The notes under the pieces are model-generated. The model did not search any database. It was not told where the DNA came from and worked only from the letters and a program-made list of their open reading frames with translations. This document shows positions 54,466 to 64,000 of a DNA stretch of 64,000 bases, piece by piece. Source of the stretch: Avena insularis (Eukaryota; Streptophyta; Magnoliopsida; Poales; Poaceae); the NCBI GenBank assembly GCA_023614405.1, contig CM042692.1, forward strand, positions 118,103,503 to 118,167,502, in the 5' to 3' direction. Each line of letters starts with the position of its first letter. Position 1 is the first letter of the stretch. Position numbers and translations under genes: made by a program.

Positions 54466-57391
54466 TTCTTCCGAGCCACCCCGGGCCACAAAAAGATAGA
54501 AGAAATCCGGTGTTAAGGGTGTCAGCAAGACCGCGACAAAGTCCATGGTTCAGAGAGCCCCAAAGACTAGGGAGCCTCCTATTTCATCCGAGTAAGCCCT
54601 TCTCTCTTTCCTTGTTCTTCAATTAGCTTCTTTCCTTTTGTGTGTATTTCTTGTTTCTCTTAGAGTGGTTCTATCTGTCTTGGCAGGGCACCAAAGGAGA
54701 TCCCTTAGAGTGGTTCAAAGATTGCCTCGCCTCTCCGAGATGATCCACCTTCCCCTCATTGCGATGACGCTCGTCCTCTAAGCCCTATTCAGGAGAGCTC
54801 TGTGGCCGCGCCGAATCTTAGCCCACCTCGGCGAGAGGAGGGCAATGTCGGCACAGAGGGTGGTGGTTCCTACAAGGACGTGTCCATGCCGGATCAACCC
54901 AGCTCCTCTTCAGTTCAACAACAATTAGATGATGGTGGCGCCAGCAACATTGGCACCGAGAAAAATCCTTCCGAGGTGCTAGTGACTCCGGCACTGACCC
55001 AAGTTCAACTTGAATCAGCTCCAGTTCCAACACCAAGTTCTACACAAGTTCCTCCTGCCTCGTCTGAGTCGCCCCAGACTCAGTGAGATGACCAAACTTG
55101 GCCCAGCCCGAAGGCCAAACCCTCTGCACCAACTTCTTCAGCTGAAGACCTTTTTCGACAGAAGTCTCAGACCAACCCCGGAGCACAAACCACAGCTTCG
55201 CAGCAGCAACCCAAATCAAGCACCAAGGCCAAGAAAGGTGCTTATGCTTCCAAGGGCCAACAAGCTTCCGAGGCTGCTAAGACCAAGCCCCCCAAAGGAA
55301 CAGCGACCGAGTCTAGGCATCGCACCCTTGCGTCCATGATGCAAAAGTGAAGCACTGCCTCTGGCTCTTCCGCTAAGAAACAACTTACTCTACACACCAG
55401 CCCGGCCGCAGCTCAAACTGCCCAAAAAGCTGCACATGCCAAGGGCTTGGTGGTGGCCCAAACTCTTAGCGGGTAGAGCTATGGCTCACTCTCTGAGTAT
55501 GCGGATAGGTGGAACAATGCAGAATATGTGGATGTCAGCTCCAGGAACCCTCCGAAGTTTGGTCCAACAGAGATTGGTGTAGAGATGAATACAATAGCTA
55601 AAGTTATCAACCTCGCCCGCAAGATGATGGAGGTAAATCCTTTTGCCATACCCTTACATATGCACAAGTAGCTATTGATATATCCTCCAGTCCCTGAGCG
55701 TCCGGTGGAGTAATGCATTACTCGCCCGGATGCTCCAATCCGAAGTATTTCTAGTTGCACTAAAATTCCTTAGTAGTTTCAAATATCCACTCACCTAGAG
55801 CTGGGCCTTGAGTAGCTTCAAATATTCACTCACCTAGAGCCAGGTTAATTTTCACTTGGCCCGGGTCTTGAGTAACTTCAAATATTCCTTATGATACATG
55901 AGCTAACATTTTAATTTTCAAATCACCACCAAACGCCAAACTATTGAGTTTCAGCGGCTCTTGGACTCCCACAAAGAGCTGTGTGCCAAGCACAAGGCCG
56001 TGTTGTCTGAGGAAAAGAAGAAAGGTAAAGCTCCACTTTCTTAAACTTTCACTTTTACTTCTCTTCATCATTTGCTCTCTGGACTAACTTATTATCCGGA
56101 TTGTGTAGCCGAAGTGGAGGCTGAGAACATCATTATGAGGAAGAAATTGGCCGAGGTAAAAGGTAATTTGCCTTGGTTATTCAAACTTTGTCCTTTTTCC
56201 TTCTGACTTGACAGATAATTATACCTCGACTCTGTCGGGTCAACAAACTATTGTAGTGTCTCTTCAACATAGCGTGCCTTTTCCTGACATGATGCTCCAC
56301 CTTCTCGGACAAGCAGGACAACATCAGGCCGAGTTGAAGAAAAAAGATGATAAAATTTCCAAACTTCGGTTCAAGGATGATGAGATTACTCGGCTTAATG
56401 CTGAGATGAAAAACCTGAAAAGTATCCACAAGGCCGAGCTAGATAAAGTTGACCATAACTTATCCGAGGAAGAAGAGTGGCTGAAGACCCATCTTCAGAA
56501 GATCCAGGACATGCTGAAGGACGCCGACCTCAAGTTTGAGTTGGTGAACACCGAGTATGAGAACCTTAAGAAGAAAAATGCTACATGGCTCACGGAGCTG
56601 GCTAGGATCAACAGTTATATCTCTCATCAGTTTTTCCTCTTGCGCCGGCATTCCTTTTTCCGGGTCTTATTCCCTTACTTACTTATCTTGTCTCGTTTTC
56701 AGGCAAGTTTCCGGAGACCAACTCCACTCCTGCCACTATTGTTAACAAATTCCATTTGAAGAGAGATACTCTGGTTGGTCCTTCCGCCAAACCAATTGCC
56801 TATCATATGGAGGATACCTTGGTGAGCCTGGCAGCTCGGGTGGAACCCATGAAGAGCTATGGCTTGGACATCATGGATGTTGTTGTCCATATATCCAGTG
56901 CCCTTTGGTCCAATGAGCCCACTCCTGAAGGACCTACCCTATTGATTACAAAATTGATGGAGGGCGAGACTCAACTTGAACTTTGGAGGGAATCCGCTGC
57001 GCGTGCTGGAGCTGACACGACCCTGAGCTTCGTGATATCTTGGTATGAAGGTCTTGAACTGAAGGTTCTCATCCGCATGCGCACTGGATCCAAATGGACA
57101 AATGACCTGGAGTGCATTGCTCAATGCAAAAATTGCGCCTACAATCTCATCCAATATGGCTTTTTCCATCAATGGAATGAGGGGTCGTGTTTCCTTGAAG
57201 CCGTCGACGATGCTTATGTCGAAGATGGTTCGGATGGCAAAGAGCTAGAAACTTCAGACTTCGCCGAGGAAACTCAAGATGCTGAGGAATGTGAAGCCAA
57301 TCCGGATGATGAGGCTGAAACTAAAGTTCCCCTCACTGATGCCAACTTGCCTCCTCCTGTTGTAGATAACTTAGATCCTGCTGCTCCTTGA
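54466..57391 (+). pseudogene. Antisense ORF of D, downstream exons
   Basis: Exon pieces by frame and splice signals: 54466-54591 (TAG at 54497), 54687-55632 (TGA 55084, TGA 55348, TAG 55474), 55922-56024, 56109-56162, 56215-56613, 56703-57391. The long second piece is Ser/Pro/Gln/Ala/Lys-rich low complexity. The next three are coiled coil with a heptad pattern. The last is a globular helical domain (NKFHLKRD start, VVVHISSALW) with an acidic, Pro-ending tail and a normal TGA at 57389-57391. The acceptor before 55922 reads CAA where CAG is expected. This layout fits the gypsy-type transposase-like ORF of grass Tat elements. Not functional here. Confidence 0.65.
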
Positions 57392-58318
57392 GCCAAAAAC
57401 ACTTTGAAATTTGTTAAATCCTCGGTATGCCGAGAACATATGTATTAAGCACAATGTGATGTTTTGCTAGTGCTAAGTCTTTTATGTCAGATTAACTTGG
57501 GCGAAGTCCCCGATTTTCATTTTCTTGTTCTCCCAATTTTATGATTCCGTGATTGACTTACGAGTCTGAAGTTCAAAAGATTGACTTAACAATAATTGAA
57601 ACTTTAGGATTAGCTTAGAATAATTCAACATAACATAAGTAAATACAGGGGTTAGTCCAAATAACAAACGTCAGCTCGATTATGTTCCTACCCTTAGTCG
57701 TCTTTCATGTGCTTAGCAATTCCAAACTTGTTCTCTTGCTTGCCATGAAGCCAATTCTTGTTGGACAACAACAAGTCAAAGAGTTAGCTTTTGGTGCCTA
57801 CACATTACTAATCCGGATAAGGTGTAAGTAATTTAAGCCAGTCGACATATAAAAAGGTAAATACAGAAAATGACAATTGTTATTAAGGCAGTCCTCTAGT
57901 TTCTGCTCGAGGTGCTGAAATTTTCATTCATAAGCTCATTGCCGACATACAGACCGACATATGAGAGTTCGAGATACACTTTTCTCTAAGTGTAAAACGG
58001 GCAAAGTAGAGTTATATTCCATGGACGCTTGGATTCCTCACCGGACCTGTCCGCCTTGTTTTTCTCCTATGGTTGTGCATCAATGAGGTACTAGGCATCG
58101 TTGTGTAGTCCTTTGCTTGCAATGAATGGCCCTTACCATGGAGGGGATAACTTATGCATGCCGGCAGTGCGCTGCACCAGCCGAAGTACCAGATCACCTT
58201 CCCTAAAGACTCGGGGGTTTACTTTTCGGCTATGGTAGCGTCAGAGATTTTGCTGATATATGGAAGATCTATACAAGGCCAATTATGTCGCTTCTTCCAG
58301 CAGATCAACATCATTTTC
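57392..58318. other. Element D spacer between antisense ORF and integrase
   Basis: The two converging coding regions are separated by ~930 bp. No gene seen. A frame at 58154-58390 (plus) is a shadow of the integrase end. Confidence 0.4.
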
Positions 58319-58786
58319 CTAGGCTTCTTGCACTTCATCTTCTGTGTATTGTGCGACCCTAGGCGAGTCATGCTCTATATCGGCTGGTAATACAGCTTCT
58401 GCCCCATCTACTAGAAAGAATGGCGTATAACCTGTTGATCGGTTCAGAGTTGTTCTTAAGCTCCATAGTACCGCTGGTAGTTCTTCTATCCAGCACCGCA
58501 CTGATCTTTGTAGTGGATCAATGAGCCGGTGTTTTATCCCGGACAGAACTAGTCCGTTGGATCTTTCCACTTGTCCGTTTGATGCAACATCTAGCTGGAT
58601 CTTCTTATCTAGGCAGAATCGTGCAAATGTTGTTTCAGCAAAATTGGTGCCATTGTTAGTTATGATACTCTGAGGATAACCGTATCTCAGAATAATATCT
58701 TTGAGAAATGTGTCGGCTATAGCTCCATCACATTTTCTGATTGGCTTCACTTCAATCCACTTGGTGAATTTGTCCACCATGACCAA
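58319..58786 (-). pseudogene. Element D integrase core
   Basis: The frame holds VMVDKFTKWIE (first catalytic Asp), SIITNNGTNF at about 58665-58640, and GQVERSNG (Glu). The second catalytic Asp is Asn: codon AAC at 58655-58657, one G-to-A change from GAC. About five residues expected between the Ala-Ser and Asn-Gly of the usual histidine-containing segment are missing in frame (about 58583). The protein would insert element DNA; this copy cannot. Confidence 0.75.
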
Positions 58787-58915
58787 GATGTGAGTCTTGT
58801 TCCCCTTTGCTGGCTTAAATGGTCCAACAATATCTAGGCACCATATAGCGAATGATCAAGTAATTGGTATAGTTTCTAGTTCCGACATTGGCATGTGTGT
58901 CTTGGTGGCGTACCT

Positions 58916-59491
58916 CTAACATCCATGGGATTTCCTTACTAGTTCCTCTGCTTGTTCCAAGGCACTTGGCCAGTAAAATCCATGCCGAAAATCTTTTGCC
59001 ACTAAGGCTCTAGACGATGCGTGATGCCCACATTCTCCCTGATGTATATCTCGAATGATGTCAAGCCCTTCTTCCGGGTCAACACATCGCTGCAGAACAC
59101 GTGTGACACTTCTTTTGTATAGTTCGACATTGATGATGGTGTATGCCTTTGCTCTCCTCTGGATTTGCCTTGAAAGTATCTCATCACTTGGCAAAGTTCC
59201 ATTCTTAAAGAACTCAAATATTGGCTTTGCCCATGTTGGTATAGCATGCACTAGGAAAAGTACTTCGTCAATTTCCATTGCATCCACCGACAAAACTCCC
59301 GCTGGATCAAACTGAAGAGTCCCCGGGTTCTGGGAGGCAATCCCCGGGTTTGCCGAGGTAGTCCCCGGGTTTGCTGAGGTTTTCCCCCAGTCAATGTCCA
59401 TAGGGGTATCTTCTGATCCGGGGTTTGTGGGGACATAGATTGATTCGGATTCTGGTGAGGGGGAAATAGGTGGTTTTCTCAAATGCTCCAA
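58916..59491 (-). pseudogene. Element D linker and integrase zinc-binding module
   Basis: The N-terminal part contains a short Asn-Pro-Gly tandem repeat and an acidic stretch. A helical segment follows, then the HHCC-type module with IHQGECGHHASS at about 59050. The module loses its frame at HGC (58916) near the position of the last Cys. Confidence 0.65.
59320..59395 (-). repeat. 21-bp coding minisatellite in D pol
   Basis: CCCCGGGTTTGCCGAGGTAGT and variants occur three to four times in a row, coding repeated Asn-Pro-Gly units on the minus strand between RNase H and integrase. Confidence 0.6.
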
Positions 59492-59723
59492 AGCAACTCC
59501 TGGTGGTATGGGCTACCGAGATGATCCCAGCTTAGACAGTATATCGGTTGCTTTAGTCTCAAGCAGAGGTACATGATGGAATTATCATCCCTCAAATGCT
59601 CCAAATACTTGCTACACTATCAAATCCGAATTACCAAAGCACTGTATTCAACGTATCCCCACTTCTTTTGCTACTTTCAGTCCATGCACGCGTGCCTCAT
59701 ATTTGGCCACATTATTTTGACGC

Positions 59724-60032
59724 TCAAAAATGGATCTGGAGAACGTATTTCATCTGATCTTTCTTGGGCGAGGTAAGTACTATCCCGGCCCCTAATCCCT
59801 CTTTCATCTTTGATCCATCAAAGTGCATTCTCCAATAATTAGTGTCCGGAAAAGGTGGTTCGTATTGCATCTCGTCCCAATCCACAAAAAAATCAGCCAC
59901 TGCTTGAGACTTTATGGCGTCCCTTCTATCAAATTGTGGTGCATAAGGAGATAACTCAATTGCCCATTTTGAAATCCGGCCATTCGCATCTTTGTTACTC
60001 ATTATCTCGAATATGGGCACTTCACATATCAC
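59724..60032 (-). pseudogene. Element D second RNase H (aRNH-type)
   Basis: After a linker rich in charged residues, WRMHFDGSKMKEGLGAG marks the start of a second RNase H domain, with its Asp in FDGS. The second RNase H is characteristic of Tat-lineage elements. Downstream of 59724 the domain decays over several frames to 59500. Confidence 0.65.
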
Positions 60033-60053
60033 TTTTATGCGGTGTTCCTCAAA

Positions 60054-61179
60054 TTAATGCTTGAGCTTCTTAGCTGCCATGTACACACCATACGCCATCT
60101 TCTGATAGTTAGGATATTTTTTCTTTGAAGTAGAGAATACCTTGCTCAGGTAGTATACTGTCCTCTGCATCGACTTACCTTCTTCGTCTCGCTCCACCAC
60201 TATCACGGCACTTATGACTCGGTTGATCGCTGCTATATAGAGCAACATTGGCTCTTTGGATAGTGGTGAAGCTAACACTGGTGCAGAGGCTAGCATCCTT
60301 TTCAGTTTATGAAACGTGCTATCAGCTTGTGGTGTCCAAACGAACTGATCTGCCTTTTTCATTAACTAGTAGAGGAGCAATTCCTTCTCTCCTAGCTGAC
60401 ATACAAACCTACTTAGCGATGCCAGGCAACCAGTGAACTTCTGCACATCGTTAAGGCACTTTGTCAGTTCCATTCTTTCTATGGCTCGTATTTTAGTGGG
60501 GTTGGCCTCGATACCTCGGCTTGACATGAGAAAACTGAGTAACTTTCCAGCCGGCACACCAAAAATATATTTCTTCAGGTTAAGCTTTATTCAGAACCTC
60601 CTTAGGTTTGCAAATGTTTGTCGGATAACATCTAGGAGCATTTACTTTCCTTTGTGTTTATCACAACATCATCTACATATACTTGGACATTTTTCCCAAT
60701 CTGATCATGTAAATATTTTTGCATACACCTCTGATACGTTGCTCCTGCATTGCCTAAGCCAAATGGCATGGTGCGATAGCAATAAGCCCCATACAGGGTA
60801 ATAAAAGCAGTCTTTATTTCATCATCTGGGTTCAGGGGAATCTGGTGGAAACCAGAATACACATCTACAAATGGCAACAACTCACACCTAGTGGTCGAAT
60901 CTATGACCTGTTCTATCCTTTGCAGTGGGAATGGATCTTTTGGACACACTTATTCAGGTTCGTGTAATCGATACACATGCGCCATACCACTGCTACATTT
61001 GGATCATCCTTTTTCTTTTCTACCAGCATTGGATTGGAGAGCCAATCCGGATAGAGTACTTCCATGATAAACCCGGCTGCAAGGAGCCGAGCTATCTCAT
61101 CACCAATCACCTTTCTCCTGTCTTCGGTGAAGCGGCAAAGAGTTTGCTTCACCGGCTTAGATCCGGGTCTCACATGCAA
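60054..61179 (-). pseudogene. Element D reverse transcriptase and first RNase H
   Basis: RT begins with WRMCIDYTNLN near 60970 and shifts frame at about 60940. DVYSGFHQI and the catalytic YVDDVVI (about 60661-60681) lie in 60949-60632. The thumb/connection region is at 60557-60366. The first RNase H (60362-60054) starts LLYIAAINRVISAVIVVERD, lacking the Asp of the usual CDAS motif, as is typical when a second RNase H is present. At least three frame breaks. Confidence 0.75.
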
Positions 61180-61326
61180 AGAGTGCTCGGCTAACTCCCT
61201 CAGTACACCTTGCAGATCATGTGTGGACCAAGCAAAGATATGCTGATTCTCACAGAGGAAGTGTACGAGCTTGCTTTCCTATTTGTCGCTTAACCCGACA
61301 CCAATGGTTACAGTGCGCTCTGGGAA

Positions 61327-62088
61327 CTAACCATCAATGGGCACTTTCTTGGTATCCTTTGTTGCTTGAAACGAAACACTTCCGTGCGGGTTACTCGACG
61401 CTGGCATATGCATCTGCGCGGACTGAGCCAATGTCGCCACCTCCTGGATTCTCTTTTTCTCTTGTGCAATCACAAGTGATTCGGCAAAGTTTGACCTGGT
61501 TGAAGCACATTGTATCGATCTCCTGAAGTCCCTAGTTATAGTGATCAGTCCATTTGGCCCAGGCAATTTCATTTTCAAATAACTGATGTGAGTGCTTTCC
61601 ATAAACTTGTTGAGAGAAGGTCTATCGGGTAACGCATGATATGCGCTTTCCAAGCTCACAACTTCAACCTCCAAATTCTTAGTCCGATAGTTCTCCCTTG
61701 TACCGAATAACACGTCAACCCAGACCTTGCCAATGGGCTCGCAGGAGATACATGGCACAATGCCGTGGAAAGTTGTCCTCGTTGCTTGGAGCATGTTCTC
61801 CGATATTCCCAACTTGTGCATTGTGTTCTTCTACATGATGTTGATGTTACTACCGTTGTCAATCAACACCTTGGAGAATCTCACGTTGACATTCGGCCCA
61901 ATGAACGTCAGGTCTAGCACTAGTGCATATGATCCAGGACTCAGCATGAGGTTGGGGTGATCTTTGATATTCCAAGTAATCTCTTGATCCTCCCATGGCA
62001 TATACCTCGTCACAACTGGCATAACTACATTCACCTCCACATGTCGGTGTTGCAAGATCTGTCTATCAGTTTCCTGAGTGGTGAACAC
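61327..62088 (-). pseudogene. Element D protease region
   Basis: VLIDNGSNINIM at about 61868-61833 is the active-site block, with Asp-Asn-Gly in place of Asp-Ser/Gly-Gly. The rest (FHGIVP, FGTRENYRT, ESAYHALPDRP) lies in the next frame, 61821-61327, with a stop between the two. Confidence 0.7.
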
Positions 62089-62261
62089 ATAGTAGCTCTA
62101 GTGATGTTCTCTGTATTCATTTCTCCCGTCATTGCTGGGATACCTTTGGTTCGGTTGCTGCTGATTATCTACTTGATGCACTCCATCTCTCCTATCTTGA
62201 TTTTCATACCTTGGCGGAGGTGGTGGTAGCATAAGTTGCTATCCATTTGCCCAGTGACATG

Positions 62262-62340
62262 CTGCTGCCGAGGTGCATCATGTCGAGGCGCATCATACCG
62301 AGGTACATCATGGCAAGGTGCATCGTGCCGAGGTTCCTGA
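62262..62340 (-). repeat. 15-bp-type coding repeat in D gag
   Basis: Repeats of CATCATGCCGAGGTG-like units encode His-Asp-Ala/Val-Pro-Arg units on the minus strand, after the zinc knuckle. Confidence 0.55.
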
Positions 62341-62375
62341 GCATTCCCCGAGCCACCTTGCTCTATTTTCCTCAT

Positions 62376-63730
62376 TCACTCACATTGACGAGTCGTATGA
62401 TTCGCTAGGTTATTTGGGCTTGGCGTGTGAAATTTACACGGCTGGTCCAACATAGACTCATATGTATACCTCGGCCTGTCCTTCTTTTCCTGCCACTGCT
62501 TCTTCTGCTTTGGCGTCCAAGTTTTCTTGCCATCATTTCTTGGAGTCCATTACTACCCTCCAGTTTTCTAGCACTGATTTGCACCGGCATTTGGCTGATC
62601 CTAGTCCACTGTCGCAACTTGTTATGAACTATACCTATAATTTGGCCGATCATCTCTTCTTTTACCTTGGAAGTCATTCTGCTGGGATGATTCGGTTCCA
62701 TCCCTATTGTAGTACTCTTCATTTGATTCACTTGACATTAGCCGAGGTTGAATTTGATCATCCAACACATATGAATCATCTATCCAGATTATTTCTGCCA
62801 AGGTAGTTGGCATATCCCTTTGCAACCTCTGCCACAGCATATTCGCATACCTACATCCTTGTACAAACCAGGCAATGGCCTGTGACTTAATTACTCCCTC
62901 ACAGGAGTTACGCACATTGCACCAGCGAGTTAAGAACTCCCGATTAGTTTCATTTGGCCTTTGCTTGCAGATTGCCAGTGTCTGTGGCCTATTCGGCCTC
63001 TTGTACGTGCTTGCGAAGTTACTGATGAATAGATTCTCAAAATGTATCCAACAGTTAATACTTCCTAGCGGTAAATTGTTTAGCCAGACCCTTGCTGGCC
63101 CTTCCAACATCTGCGGTACATATCTTAAACCCATCTCAAATTTCCCGTGGCAATGTTCACAACAGTTGCATAGTCAATGAGCCAATCCTCCGGCTTAGTG
63201 CTACTGTCATATGTCTTTGTTCCTCTGGCCAACTGAAAGTTTGTCACAATTGGCTCTCTCATGATCCGAGGTCCAAAGCATGCCGGACCCGGAGGACTTA
63301 GTCCCTCAATCATCTCCAACCTATAGATTCAGTCCAACTTCAGCCTTGCATCATCTGGCTACAAGTTCCTGTTTCCCAATCTTGATCCTATCACATGGTG
63401 CTCTGGCCTAGGAATTCCAGCATCAACTATTGTCGAATAACCATCATTGTATCTCTCTTGACCTGGACGAGCATATTGCTGCTGTATTGCCGGGCCGAGG
63501 TACATATTGTGGTTGTTGTTGCCAAGGCGGGGTTTGCCCTACTCCCACTGAGTTACGCTATCCGGCATTGCCGTTTCGAACGTTTCCCTGACTGGCATTG
63601 CCTTGGTCGCAGTTACCTCGGCCAGCTTCACCTCGGCGGGCACTGTGACGATCCTCATCAATTTGCACTTATTTTCCTTTCCCTGCCCTTGCCGGGTCAT
63701 CTGTTTGTTCTTTCTCTCCGAGGTTACCAC
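62376..63730 (-). pseudogene. Element D gag
   Basis: The best frame is 63134-62622: PARVWLNNLPLGSI, then FLTRWCNVRN, the retrotransposon gag core. Upstream pieces (63319-63125 and 63730-63539) are in other frames. A Cys/His knuckle (CKFH ... HTTRQC) lies at about 62440-62390, followed by a TGA where Trp fits, then the His-Asp-Pro repeat. Shell protein of the particle, broken here. Confidence 0.7.
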
Positions 63731-64000
63731 TTCATCTCTTCTAGGGCCATCATGAGGTGATGATGCTGCCCCAGCAGATTTTGCCGGGTTATTCCTTGTC
63801 GAATGAACTATATGAGAGATTCCTGCTATCGCCTGGTTTTCTTTGAGTATCTCCTAATTCTGCTTATTTCCTACTCTCACTATGTTGTTTACTCTCTCCT
63901 GCTGCCTCTCCCGGGCTTCTCCGGTCAAACCTTCTTACTCGAACACTGCTGCGTCTCCAACCCTAAGGTTTTTCACCGGGGTACTATATCTCGCCCGCCC
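63731..64000 (-). other. Element D gag leader, window edge
   Basis: Degenerate sequence continuing element D. Several short frames without clear protein. The primer-binding site and 5' LTR are expected to the right of the window. Confidence 0.35.

Larger units (their letters stand above)
20660..64000 (-). mobile_element. Element D: Tat-lineage gypsy retrotransposon with antisense ORF, interrupted twice, runs off right edge
   Basis: Reading right to left (element sense): gag 63730-62390, protease 62088-61327, reverse transcriptase and first RNase H 61179-60054, second RNase H 60032-59724, integrase 59491-58319, then an antisense gene on the plus strand (57391 back to 21651), then a polypurine tract and LTR remnant at about 20880. 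A second RNase H and an antisense ORF of the putative gypsy-type transposase family are known traits of the Tat lineage in grasses. Elements A+G and E+F, about 31 kb together, sit inside the antisense ORF. All ORFs are broken. The 5' LTR lies beyond 64000. Confidence 0.75.

Noticed and set aside
1..64000. CRISPR array, tRNA, rRNA, bacterial operon or phage genes
   Set aside because: None seen. Repeats are LTRs, MITEs, satellites and microsatellites of a plant nuclear genome.

Overview
The window reads as a chromosome segment from a large, repeat-rich grass genome, most likely a cool-season grass (Pooideae, Triticeae or a close relative). The evidence is nested Ty3/gypsy elements of Sabrina/WHAM type (Athila lineage), Tat-lineage and chromovirus elements, several Stowaway-type MITEs, and a few broken low-copy genes with plant introns. 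No bacterial, organellar or rRNA/tRNA gene was found. Family names are by recognition, not database search.

Layout. (1) 1-3319 is a small gene island: an acidic-protein gene runs off the left edge on the minus strand, divergent from an intron-containing coiled-coil gene on the plus strand that carries a frameshift. (2) 3325-10619 is a complete LTR retrotransposon on the minus strand (element B, Sabrina-like, non-autonomous), flanked by the target duplication GTAGT. (3) 10625-13640 is a second gene island on the minus strand: a three-exon GRF zinc-finger gene with one homopolymer frameshift, a ~124-bp tandem repeat, and the last exon of an unrecognised gene. (4) 13650-14912 is an LTR fragment (C). 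(5) 14913-20650 is AT-rich, holding a zf-XS exon relic, MITEs and duplicated non-coding modules. (6) 20660 to beyond 64000 is one old Tat-lineage gypsy element on the minus strand (D), with gag-pol at 58.3-63.7 kb and an intron-containing antisense ORF of the 'putative gypsy-type transposase' family on the plus strand. That antisense gene is split by two nests: A (22396-39964, plus) with G (23553-33767, plus) inside its 5' LTR, and E (40604-54460, minus) with F (40853-49003, minus) inside its left LTR.

The order of events can be read directly: D first, then A and E into its antisense ORF, then G into A and F into E. Across the two breaks the antisense ORF stays in frame once the insertions and their 5-bp duplications (CCGAA/CCGAG and GCTCC) are discounted. 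Its premature stops and one lost splice acceptor look like C-to-T decay. G carries the most complete coding set (gag, protease, reverse transcriptase, RNase H, integrase) with one frameshift and two in-frame TAGs. A and B lack pol but share with G a long non-coding domain before the 3' LTR, which fits non-autonomous partners of a G-like element. F has lost most of gag and protease. E has ~4-kb LTRs around an 858-bp internal region with no gene.

No new defence, metabolic or regulatory system was recognised. The notable items are structural: a fossil primer-binding site inside the LTRs of B, mirror-image changes at the outer ends of G, templated filler at the E/F deletion joint, conserved hairpins in the A/B and E/F families, and broken low-copy genes.
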